From positions 95,250-159,249 of the forward strand of contig CACZCQ010000004.1 in the NCBI GenBank assembly GCA_902779765.1: 64,000 bases of DNA, given 5' to 3'. Below, one piece after another: positions 18,858 through 25,881 of the stretch; within the stretch, counting starts at the first letter, position 1; the number at the start of each line of letters is the position of its first letter. The position numbers and the translations under genes were made by a program. The stretch comes from an uncultured Bacteroidia bacterium. GTDB taxonomy: Bacteria; Bacteroidota; Bacteroidia; Bacteroidales; UBA932. A model generated the notes under the pieces. That model was not told the DNA's origin, made no database searches, and saw only the letters and a list, made by a program, of their open reading frames with translations.

Positions 18858-19205
18858 ATGGAACAATTGAACAGAATCGAAATCCGAGGGAATGTCGGGA
18901 ACGTCAACGTCCTCAACGTCGGTAACACAAGGGTAGCCCATTTCTCGGTTGCCACGAACTTCGCCTACAAAGACCGCAATGGCGAGCCGGTCATCGACAC
19001 AACCTGGCACTACGTGACAGCCTGGGAAGGGAACAAGGGGATACCATCCCTTGAATGCATCCAGAAAGGCTTTCCGATCTATGTGACAGGAAGGCTGAGG
19101 GTGCAGAAATACATCGCCGGGGACGGTATAGAAAGGACCAGCATGGACATCATCGCAAGCTCGATCGAGCCGGTAGAAGACAACGTGGTACCGCAAATGT
19201 CCTGA
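18858..19205 (+). CDS. ssb: Single-stranded DNA-binding protein
   Basis: 115 aa comprising essentially just the OB fold: IEIRGNVGNVNV, VAHFSVATNFAY, WHYVTAWEG and the end of strand 5. It lacks the acidic C-terminal tail ending DxDDxPF that recruits partner proteins in canonical SSB; it stops at VVPQMS. It may therefore be an auxiliary SSB, with the main replication SSB elsewhere in the genome. Own promoter upstream, and a long-loop terminator-like hairpin at 19217-19270. Confidence 0.88.
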   Translation: MEQLNRIEIRGNVGNVNVLNVGNTRVAHFSVATNFAYKDRNGEPVIDTTWHYVTAWEGNKGIPSLECIQKGFPIYVTGRLRVQKYIAGDGIERTSMDIIASSIEPVEDNVVPQMS

Positions 19206-19216
19206 GCACAATCAGA

Positions 19217-19270
19217 TCCCGATGGCGATGCGGAAAAGGGTGAGGAGAGGGCCTGTCATCGGGATTTTTA
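19217..19270 (+). terminator. Terminator-like hairpin after ssb
   Basis: ATCCCGATG (19217-19225) pairs perfectly with CATCGGGAT (19258-19266) and is followed by a T-run. The 32-nt loop is long for an intrinsic terminator, so a structured 3' UTR is an alternative. Confidence 0.5.
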
Positions 19271-19380
19271 GCTTACCTAATCTATTACTTTAAGTATAGA
19301 TTTTTGCATTGATTTTACTAAAATACAAGCATTTATAATGTATCAAATGAATTGCTTTTACAATAAATTGCAAAAATAAT

Positions 19381-19411
19381 TTTGGAGTTAACAAATTAAT
19401 GTATATATTTG
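19381..19411 (+). promoter_or_regulatory. Consensus promoter of the 19.4-kb small RNA
   Basis: TTTG at 19381-19384, 19 nt spacer, TATATTTG at 19404-19411: a perfect Bacteroidetes -33/-7 pair. No convincing coding gene follows it on this strand; the next downstream gene is convergent. Confidence 0.75.
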
Positions 19412-19416
19412 CAGCA

Positions 19417-19592
19417 GTTTCTGCAAACAGGCAAAGGCTGGTGGACGCCGAAGCGGAATTCCTTGGATTGCTCAAGGCCGTCAGGCAGCAGAAATGCCGG
19501 ATGAGTCCGCTCTCCACCACCAGAAATCCTTACCGTGCAGCAGATAGTCTTTCTTGCGAAAAACCGCGGCGTCTGCCGCGGTCTTTCTTTTT
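19417..19592 (+). ncRNA. Putative structured small RNA (~175 nt)
   Basis: The RNA is bounded by a perfect promoter and a strong terminator. Foldable elements: a 7-bp stem CTGGTGG (19438-19444) with CCACCAG (19517-19523); an inner 6-bp stem AGCGGA (19452-19457) with TCCGCT (19506-19511) across a small internal loop; and within it two hairpins, CCTTG/CAAGG (19461-19465 with 19473-19477) and GGCA/TGCC (19484-19487 with 19495-19498). This makes a three-way-junction shape. The size would suit 6S RNA, but the branched fold is not the 6S rod; I do not recognise the family. The start is inferred from the promoter geometry. Confidence 0.6.
19558..19592. terminator. Bidirectional terminator between the small RNA and spt
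   Basis: ACCGCGGC (19563-19570), loop GTCT, GCCGCGGT (19575-19582), followed by a T-rich run on the plus strand and preceded by an A-run, so it can also end spt transcripts on the minus strand. Confidence 0.85.
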
Positions 19593-19619
19593 ATAGTATA
19601 TTCAATCAATTGAATACTA

Positions 19620-20804
19620 TTAAATTATATTAAGTCTTCTAAAGATTTTATCCAACTTAGTAATACCCTCTTCGACCTGCTCGAAAGTGTGGGTTGCCAT
19701 CAAAGCGAAGCGTATGATCACAGAATCCTGAGGCACCGCAGGGGGAATGACGGGGGTAATGAAAACCCCATCGTCCAGAGCTTCCTTTACGGCGGTCAGG
19801 CATTTGTCTGTATCGCGTACGAACAGAGGGAATATGGGGGACTGGGTGACTCCGATATCGAATCCGCGCCTGACGAATTCCTTATGTGCATAATCCGTGA
19901 TAGCCCACAGATGTTCAATCCTCTCAGGCTCTTCCAGCATGATATCGATAGCCTTGCTGACAGCCGCCACGTTTGCCGGCGGCATGCTTGCACTGAATAT
20001 AAGTGACCTTGAGTTATGCTTAATATAATTCAGCATAACGTGGTTACCTGCAATGAATCCGCCCAACGAACCGAAAGACTTGGAGAAGGTTCCCATTATG
20101 AGGTCGACCCTGTCAGTCACTCCGAAATGGTCAGCCGTTCCCCTGCCGTGGTCGCCCAACACGCCGAGTGAATGTGCGTCGTCGACCATCACGGCGGCAT
20201 TGTACCTGTCCGCCAGATCAAGTATGGACGGCAGCGGAGCTATGTCGCCGCTCATCGAGTATATTCCGTCAACGACGATCAGCTTTGGTGCATCTGCCGG
20301 GACCCTGGAAAGTTTGTCTTCCAGCGACGCCATGTCGTTGTGGGCAAACTTCAGTACCTTGCTGAACGAAAGGCGGCTACCGTCTATGATACTTGCATGG
20401 TCATACGAATCCAGGAAAATGAATCCGTTCCTGGAGCCAAGGGAAACGGTGCCCAGGTTCACCTGGAATCCGGTGCTGTATGTAACGGCTTCTTCCTTGC
20501 CGACAAGCCTGGCTATCTTTTCCTCCAATTCCAGATGGATATCCAGGGTACCGTTAAGGAAACGCGAGCCGGAACAGCTCGTACCGTACTTCCGTATAGC
20601 ATCGATCGCTGCTTCTTTCAGCCTGGGATCATCCGACAGACCAAGATATGAATTGGAACCGAACATCAGGACATCCCTGCCCTTCATCTTGACCACAGGA
20701 TCCTGGCCGGACTCGATAGGCCTGTAGTATGGATAGATTCCCTTGGCCTTTACTTCCTGCGGCAACGTGTACCGACCGAAAAGATCATTGAATAATTGAT
20801 TCAT
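19620..20804 (-). CDS. spt: Serine palmitoyltransferase (alpha-oxoamine synthase family)
   Basis: 394 aa from ATG 20804 (MNQLFNDLFGRYTLPQ); a TTG seven codons upstream overlaps the rfbB stop and is a less likely start. PLP-dependent fold: H136 in YDHASI stacks on the cofactor, D208 in VDDAHSLG holds the pyridine nitrogen, and K242 in GTFSKSFGSLGG is the Schiff-base lysine. The close resemblance to the Bacteroides sphingolipid enzyme (SGSRFLNGTLDIH, FSTGF-like region) favours serine palmitoyltransferase over 2-amino-3-ketobutyrate CoA ligase. It condenses serine with a fatty acyl-CoA, the first step of sphingolipid synthesis. Last gene of rnhA-pdxA-rfbB-spt. Confidence 0.87.
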   Translation of the reverse strand: MNQLFNDLFGRYTLPQEVKAKGIYPYYRPIESGQDPVVKMKGRDVLMFGSNSYLGLSDDPRLKEAAIDAIRKYGTSCSGSRFLNGTLDIHLELEEKIARLVGKEEAVTYSTGFQVNLGTVSLGSRNGFIFLDSYDHASIIDGSRLSFSKVLKFAHNDMASLEDKLSRVPADAPKLIVVDGIYSMSGDIAPLPSILDLADRYNAAVMVDDAHSLGVLGDHGRGTADHFGVTDRVDLIMGTFSKSFGSLGGFIAGNHVMLNYIKHNSRSLIFSASMPPANVAAVSKAIDIMLEEPERIEHLWAITDYAHKEFVRRGFDIGVTQSPIFPLFVRDTDKCLTAVKEALDDGVFITPVIPPAVPQDSVIIRFALMATHTFEQVEEGITKLDKIFRRLNII

Positions 20805-20821
20805 CCACAGATTATTAGTCG

Positions 20822-21940
20822 TCAACGCCCCCCGTACATCCTGTCGTAATAGCGCAGGTAATCGCCGCTTGTGACTTCATCCAGCCATTCCTGGTTATCC
20901 AGATACCACCTTACGGTCTTCTCAATGCCCTCTTCGAACTGGAGAGAAGGTTCCCAGCCGAGCTCCTCCTTGAGTTTGGTGGAATCTATGGCATATCTCA
21001 GGTCGTGTCCCTTCCTGTCGGTCACGAATGTGATGAGATCGTCATCAGCCCCCTCCGGACGCCCCAGGAGCCTGTCCGCGGTCTTGATAAGCACCTTGAT
21101 GAGATCGATGTTCTTCCATTCATTGAATCCTCCGATATTGTAGGTCTCCCCTGCCTTGCCCTCGTGGAATACGAGGTCTATGGCCCTGGCATGGTCCTCG
21201 ACGTAGAGCCAGTCGCGCACGTTCTCACCCTTTCCGTAGACCGGAAGAGGCTTGCGCTGGCGGATATTGTTGATGAACAGCGGTATCAGCTTTTCGGGGA
21301 ACTGGTAAGGACCGTAATTGTTCGAGCAATTGGTTATGACGGTAGGCATCCCGTAGGTATCATGATATGCCCTGACAAAATGGTCGCTAGAAGCCTTTGC
21401 CGCCGAATAGGGGCTGTGAGGCTGGTATTTGGTCTCCTCGGTGAAGAATTCGTCTCCGTATGGCCCTCCGCCGCACTCCTCGGAAGAAGGATCCCCTTCA
21501 GGGCGCGTCAGTTCGAGGGCGCCGTATACTTCATCGGTCGAAATATGGTAGAACCTCTTGCCTTCCCAGCCGGAGGGCTCCCAATACTCCCTTGCCGCCT
21601 GCAAGAGCGTAAGGGTACCAAGGACGTTGGTCCTGGCGAACGTGAAGGGGTCCAGGATGGACCTGTCCACGTGACTCTCCGCGGCAAGATGGATAATCCC
21701 GGTCACGTCATAACCGGAAACAAGTTTCCTGACGGTCTCGTAGTCACAGATATCCGACTTTTCGAAAACATAGTTGGGACAATTCTCTATATCCTTAAGA
21801 TTGGCAAGGTTGCCGGCATATGTCAGCTTGTCAAGATTGATAATCCGGTACGTGGGATATTTCCTGACGAAAAGCCTTACGACATGGCTTCCGATGAATC
21901 CGGCTCCTCCGGTGATGATAATGGACCTTTCGTATTTCAT
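20822..21940 (-). CDS. rfbB: dTDP-glucose 4,6-dehydratase
   Basis: 372 aa extended short-chain dehydrogenase/reductase. NAD-binding GGAGFIGSH (11-19) and the active-site YSAAKAS motif; the TDEVYG stretch carries the catalytic Thr-Asp-Glu. It converts dTDP-glucose to dTDP-4-keto-6-deoxyglucose, the second step toward dTDP-L-rhamnose. The other three pathway genes (rfbD, rfbA, rfbC) are on the opposite strand starting 1.7 kb away. It follows pdxA by 10 nt and precedes spt by 17 nt. Confidence 0.96.
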   Translation of the reverse strand: MKYERSIIITGGAGFIGSHVVRLFVRKYPTYRIINLDKLTYAGNLANLKDIENCPNYVFEKSDICDYETVRKLVSGYDVTGIIHLAAESHVDRSILDPFTFARTNVLGTLTLLQAAREYWEPSGWEGKRFYHISTDEVYGALELTRPEGDPSSEECGGGPYGDEFFTEETKYQPHSPYSAAKASSDHFVRAYHDTYGMPTVITNCSNNYGPYQFPEKLIPLFINNIRQRKPLPVYGKGENVRDWLYVEDHARAIDLVFHEGKAGETYNIGGFNEWKNIDLIKVLIKTADRLLGRPEGADDDLITFVTDRKGHDLRYAIDSTKLKEELGWEPSLQFEEGIEKTVRWYLDNQEWLDEVTSGDYLRYYDRMYGGR

Positions 21941-21950
21941 GGCATCGCTC

Positions 21951-22997
21951 TTATCTGTTCATCCTGCCTTCGTGTACGGAATCGTAGGCAGCCCTTTTCC
22001 TGAATATGTCTATTGCGGTGAAAATCGACGACATCATCGAATGCGGATCGGCTAGGTCCCTGCCAGCCAGTTCGTAAGCGGTTCCGTGGTCGGGAGATGT
22101 CCTGACGATCGGAAGGCCGGCAGTGAAATTCACCCCGTCATCGAATGCAAGAGCCTTGAACGGAGCCAGTCCCTGGTCGTGATACATGGCCAGAGTCGCG
22201 TCGAACTTGGAATAATGGCCAAGCCCGAAGTAACCGTCGGGAGAATATGGGCCGAATGCGAGGATTCCCTCCTCGTTGGCAGCTTTCACCGCAGGGAGGA
22301 TAATCCTCTCCTCCTCGTCTCCCAGCAGGCCTCCGTCTCCGCAATGCGGATTGAGCCCCAGGGTGGCGATCTTCGGTTCGACTACCCCGAAGTCCCTCTT
22401 GAGTGATTCGGACATGATGCGAAGCTTGCTCAGGATAGCCTCAACTGTTATGGCCGAAGGGACCTCCCTCAACGGGATATGGCCGGTTACGACTCCGATC
22501 CTGAGACGGTCGGAGACCATGAACATGGCCACGTCGTCAACCCCGAAAACCTTTTTGAGATACTCGGTGTGGCCGGTGTTCCCGAAGCCTTCATTGACCA
22601 TGGCGCGCTTGTTTATCGGCGCGGTCACCAGGACATCGATATCTCCGTTACGGATATCCCTGATAGCACATTCAAGTGACCTGATGGCCGATTTCGCTGA
22701 CTCGGGGGTTGCCTGTCCCGGTTCTACGAATGTGTTGTCAGGCAGGCAGTTGACGATGTTTATCTTCCTTGGCTTTGCATCCCTGGCGCCCTGGATCACA
22801 TAGGTGTCCATCTGGTCTATCTCATGGATCTGCTTGCGGTAGAAACCGAATATCTTGGATGAACCGTAGATGACGGGAGTGAAGGACTCCATTATCCTGG
22901 AGTCAGCCAACGACTTGATGATGACTTCATAGCCTATTCCATTGCCGTCACCCTGGGTGATACCGACGACCGGCTTCCTATTGTTCCTTTCTGGCAT
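21951..22997 (-). CDS. pdxA: 4-hydroxythreonine-4-phosphate dehydrogenase
   Basis: 348 aa. PdxA signatures: GITQGDGNGIGYEV at the N-terminus, the metal-binding His of NTGHTEYL, GLNPHCGDGG, and the HDQGLAPFKAL block near the C-terminus. It oxidises 4-phosphohydroxy-L-threonine in the DXP-dependent pathway to pyridoxal 5'-phosphate. PLP is the cofactor of the serine palmitoyltransferase encoded two genes downstream, a possible reason for the grouping. It starts 17 nt after rnhA. Confidence 0.95.
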   Translation of the reverse strand: MPERNNRKPVVGITQGDGNGIGYEVIIKSLADSRIMESFTPVIYGSSKIFGFYRKQIHEIDQMDTYVIQGARDAKPRKINIVNCLPDNTFVEPGQATPESAKSAIRSLECAIRDIRNGDIDVLVTAPINKRAMVNEGFGNTGHTEYLKKVFGVDDVAMFMVSDRLRIGVVTGHIPLREVPSAITVEAILSKLRIMSESLKRDFGVVEPKIATLGLNPHCGDGGLLGDEEERIILPAVKAANEEGILAFGPYSPDGYFGLGHYSKFDATLAMYHDQGLAPFKALAFDDGVNFTAGLPIVRTSPDHGTAYELAGRDLADPHSMMSSIFTAIDIFRKRAAYDSVHEGRMNR

Positions 22998-23014
22998 TGT
23001 ATCTTGTTTTTTAT

Positions 23015-23533
23015 CTATTCTTCGAAATCAATGAACCCTTCCCCTTCAGCGTTGAGCGACTCGTAACCTTCATCTTCCGGGAGGGTCCTGCCTGCCGCCA
23101 CAGCGCCGGCACCGGCAGCCACGGCCAACGCATCGCATCTCTCGTTCTCAGGATGCCCGGCATGGCCTTTCAGCCAGTGGAAAGTCACCCTGTGGCGGCG
23201 GTAGACTGCAAGGAAACGCTGCCACAGGTCCGGATTCTTCACCTTCTTCCAACCCTTCTTCTCCCATCCGGTAAGCCAGCCTTCATTGACGGCCTTCACA
23301 ACGTAGGATGAATCACTGTAGACCTCGACCACGGCGTCCTGCCACTTGATGGCTTCCAGGCCGACGATCACGGCCAGCAACTCCATCCGGTTGTTGGTAG
23401 TGCGGGCGAATCCTCCGCTCATCTCCTTCTCCAACCTTCCGCACTTGAGTACAACCCCATATCCTCCGGGACCGGGATTACCGCTTGATGCCCCGTCCGT
23501 ATACAGGAATATGGTAGGTTTTACTTTGTCCAT
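23015..23533 (-). CDS. rnhA: Ribonuclease HI
   Basis: 172 aa. The four catalytic carboxylates are in place: D13 ([14 protein letters not shown]), E51 (NNRMELLAV), D74 (VYSDSSYVV) and D134 (ENERCDALA), with H124 in WLKGHAGHP. It cleaves the RNA strand of RNA-DNA hybrids. After D134 a ~38-residue acidic extension follows ([20 protein letters not shown]), function unknown. First gene of rnhA-pdxA-rfbB-spt. The ATG lies 5 nt from a TATATTTG promoter element, suggesting a leaderless mRNA. Confidence 0.95.
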   Translation of the reverse strand: MDKVKPTIFLYTDGASSGNPGPGGYGVVLKCGRLEKEMSGGFARTTNNRMELLAVIVGLEAIKWQDAVVEVYSDSSYVVKAVNEGWLTGWEKKGWKKVKNPDLWQRFLAVYRRHRVTFHWLKGHAGHPENERCDALAVAAGAGAVAAGRTLPEDEGYESLNAEGEGFIDFEE

Positions 23534-23538
23534 GAATA

Positions 23539-23546
23539 CAAATATA
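23539..23546 (-). promoter_or_regulatory. -7 promoter element of rnhA operon
   Basis: Minus-strand TATATTTG, 5 nt before the rnhA ATG. Divergent from and interleaved with the rfbD promoter. No good -33. Confidence 0.6.
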
Positions 23547-23556
23547 AGCTAAAATT

Positions 23557-23588
23557 TTTGGGCAACTTCATTTTTGTCACTATTTTTG
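23557..23588 (+). promoter_or_regulatory. Promoter of rfbD-rfbA-rfbC
   Basis: TTTG at 23557-23560, 20-nt spacer, TATTTTTG at 23581-23588. The rfbD ATG is 5 nt downstream, so the mRNA is predicted to be leaderless or nearly so. Confidence 0.75.
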
Positions 23589-23593
23589 GGAAT

Positions 23594-24472
23594 ATGAATG
23601 TCCTAGTCACAGGTGCGAACGGCCAGCTCGGGAATGAACTCCGCAACGCTGCTGCCGGAAGCAAAAACAGGTTCGTATTCACCGACGTCTCCTCGGTTCC
23701 GGGTGTAGAGACAGTATACCTTGACATCACCCATATCGATGCCATCAGGATAATATGCTCTTCCGAGGATATCGACGTCATCGTCAACTGCGCCGCATAC
23801 ACAAACGTGGACAAGGCGGAAGACGATTCAGCCACCGCTCTTCTGCTCAACAGCACCGCCGCCGGTAACCTGGCCAGGATCGCAGCTGAAAGGGGGGCTT
23901 CCCTGATCCATATTTCCACCGACTATGTATTCCATGGGGACAATCCTTCCCCGTGCGGGGAAGACTGGCCCACCGAGCCCCTCGGAGTCTACGGCTCCAC
24001 GAAGCTGCTCGGGGAACGTGAAGTCGCTGAATCCGGATGCAGGAGCATCATATTCAGGACCGCGTGGCTGTATTCCCCTTACGGCAGGAATTTCGTCAAG
24101 ACCATCAGGCAGCTTTCGGCTGAAAGGGACTCCCTCAAGGTCGTATTCGACCAGGTCGGGACTCCCACATATGCCCGTGACCTTGCCCTGCTGATCATGA
24201 AGATCCTGGACGAGAACCTTCTGGACAGGACGGGGATCTATCATTTCAGCAACGAGGGCGCCATATCCTGGTACGATTTCGCAAAGGCAATCTGCGAGAT
24301 AAGCGGCAACACCTGCGACATACGTCCGTGCCATACGGATGAATTCCCGTCCAAAGCCACCAGGCCGCGTTTCTCAGTGCTGGACAAGACCAAGGTCAAA
24401 GACACGTTCGGAATCGTGATACCCTACTGGAGGGACTCCCTCATCGACTGCATAAAAAGACTGGAAAAATGA
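23594..24472 (+). CDS. rfbD: dTDP-4-dehydrorhamnose reductase
   Basis: 292 aa from ATG 23594 ([13 protein letters not shown]); an in-frame start at 23558 falls inside the promoter and is rejected. NADPH-binding GANGQLG (7-13), the YVFHGD block, and the catalytic YGSTKLLGE. It performs the last step of dTDP-L-rhamnose synthesis. The stop overlaps the rfbA start (ATGA). dTDP-rhamnose feeds surface polysaccharide or protein glycosylation. Confidence 0.96.
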   Translation: MNVLVTGANGQLGNELRNAAAGSKNRFVFTDVSSVPGVETVYLDITHIDAIRIICSSEDIDVIVNCAAYTNVDKAEDDSATALLLNSTAAGNLARIAAERGASLIHISTDYVFHGDNPSPCGEDWPTEPLGVYGSTKLLGEREVAESGCRSIIFRTAWLYSPYGRNFVKTIRQLSAERDSLKVVFDQVGTPTYARDLALLIMKILDENLLDRTGIYHFSNEGAISWYDFAKAICEISGNTCDIRPCHTDEFPSKATRPRFSVLDKTKVKDTFGIVIPYWRDSLIDCIKRLEK

Positions 24473-25344
24473 AAGGAATAGTACTCGCGGGAGGCAGCGG
24501 AACAAGGCTATATCCCATCACCAAGGGAGTAAGCAAACAGCTTCTCCCGATATATGACAAACCGATGGTATATTACCCGGTCTCAGTACTGATGACCGCC
24601 GGGATCCGTGATATCCTCATAATCTCCACGCCGACGGACCTACCGGGTTTCAGGAGGCTCCTGGGTGACGGCAGCAACTTCGGAGTGAGGTTCGAATATG
24701 CCGAGCAGCCTTCTCCGGACGGACTTGCACAGGCATTCATCATCGGAAAGGATTTCATCGGCGACGACTGTGCCTGTCTGGTACTGGGAGACAATATCTT
24801 CCACGGTTCAGGCTTCGATACCCAGCTCAAGGAAGCCGTAGCCACAGCCGAGAATGAGGGGAAGGCGACCGTCTTCGGTTACCGGGTCAGCGACCCGCAG
24901 AGATACGGAGTGGCCGAGTTCGACGCTAACGGCAACTGCCTGAGCATCGAGGAAAAGCCTGCCGAGCCAAAGAGCAACTATGCCGTGACCGGTCTGTATT
25001 TCTATCCCAACGAGGTTGTAGAAGTGGCAAGCCAAATCAAGCCTTCCGCAAGGGGTGAACTGGAGATCACCACCGTCAATCAGGTATTCCTTGCAAAAGG
25101 TAAACTCAAGGTCCAGAAACTTGGCCACGGATTCGCCTGGCTCGACACCGGCACCCATGAATCCCTGATGGAAGCTTCCAACTATATCCAGGTGATCGAG
25201 AAGCGCCAGGGCCTTAAAGTCGCCTGCCTGGAAGAGATCGCATTCAGGAACGGATGGATAGACACGGATGCCCTGCTCAGGATTGCGGCGCCGATGGCCA
25301 GGAATCAGTATGGACAGTATCTCATCAAACTGACCGAAGAATGA
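24469..25344 (+). CDS. rfbA: Glucose-1-phosphate thymidylyltransferase
   Basis: 291 aa. Nucleotidyltransferase motif [20 protein letters not shown] at residues 8-27, substrate loop YDKPMVYYP, and the metal-binding Asp of [10 protein letters not shown]. It makes dTDP-glucose from dTTP and glucose-1-phosphate, the first and feedback-controlled step of the rhamnose pathway. 4-nt ATGA overlaps join it to rfbD upstream and rfbC downstream, so the three are translationally coupled. Confidence 0.96.
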   Translation: MKGIVLAGGSGTRLYPITKGVSKQLLPIYDKPMVYYPVSVLMTAGIRDILIISTPTDLPGFRRLLGDGSNFGVRFEYAEQPSPDGLAQAFIIGKDFIGDDCACLVLGDNIFHGSGFDTQLKEAVATAENEGKATVFGYRVSDPQRYGVAEFDANGNCLSIEEKPAEPKSNYAVTGLYFYPNEVVEVASQIKPSARGELEITTVNQVFLAKGKLKVQKLGHGFAWLDTGTHESLMEASNYIQVIEKRQGLKVACLEEIAFRNGWIDTDALLRIAAPMARNQYGQYLIKLTEE

Positions 25345-25877
25345 ACTTCATCAAGACGGACATAGAAGGCGTGGTGATCATTGAGCCCAGGGTGTTCGAG
25401 GATCCGAGGGGATATTTCTTCGAATCTTTCAACCTGAGGGAATTCGAAGAAGCGATCGGGCCGATCGGTTTCGTACAGGACAACGAGAGCAAATCCTCAT
25501 TCGGAGTCGTGCGCGGACTGCATTTCCAGAAAGGAGAGCATGCCCAGGCAAAGCTGGTGCGGGTCGTAAAGGGTGCCGTTCTGGATGTGGCTGTCGACAT
25601 CAGGGAAGGCTCCCCTACCTACGGAAAGCATGTGGCGGTGGAGCTGACTGAAAGCAATCACAGGCAGTTGTTCCTGCCCAGGGGGATGGCTCACGGATTC
25701 AGCGTTCTCTCCGAAGAAGCCATATTCCAGTACAAGTGCGACAATTTCTACTGCCCTTCATCGGAAGGTGCCATAGCTTGGGATGATCCAGACCTGGGAA
25801 TAGACTGGCGGATACCTGCCGGCCAGGTAATCCTTTCGGCCAAGGACAGCCGGCATCCCAGGCTCCGCGAAATCTGA
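25341..25877 (+). CDS. rfbC: dTDP-4-dehydrorhamnose 3,5-epimerase
   Basis: 178 aa from ATG 25341 ([10 protein letters not shown]), which overlaps the rfbA stop by 4 nt; an earlier in-frame start lies deep inside rfbA. Cupin-fold epimerase: the catalytic His of [26 protein letters not shown], and [15 protein letters not shown]. It inverts C3 and C5 of the 4-keto sugar before RfbD. It completes rfbD-A-C; the stop is 4 nt from the convergent recG stop. Confidence 0.96.
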   Translation: MNFIKTDIEGVVIIEPRVFEDPRGYFFESFNLREFEEAIGPIGFVQDNESKSSFGVVRGLHFQKGEHAQAKLVRVVKGAVLDVAVDIREGSPTYGKHVAVELTESNHRQLFLPRGMAHGFSVLSEEAIFQYKCDNFYCPSSEGAIAWDDPDLGIDWRIPAGQVILSAKDSRHPRLREI

Positions 25878-25881
25878 TCCG

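Larger units (their letters stand above)
19206..19619. other. 414-bp non-coding interval between ssb and spt
   Basis: Holds the ssb terminator-like hairpin (19217-19270), an AT-rich stretch with nothing recognised (19271-19380), a consensus promoter (19381-19411), a structured RNA candidate (about 19417-19592) with a bidirectional terminator, and an imperfect AT-rich palindrome near 19594-19618. A 65-codon frame (19399-19596) spans the RNA and terminator and is not believed to be coding. Confidence 0.6.

Noticed and set aside
19417-19592. Firm assignment of the small RNA as 6S RNA
   Set aside because: Size and promoter fit, but the fold I can draw is branched with a three-way junction, not the rod with a central bubble; left unassigned.
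19399-19596. 65-codon ORF over the small-RNA locus
   Set aside because: Its ATG lies within the promoter region and the frame runs through the terminator hairpin and T-run; no recognisable protein.
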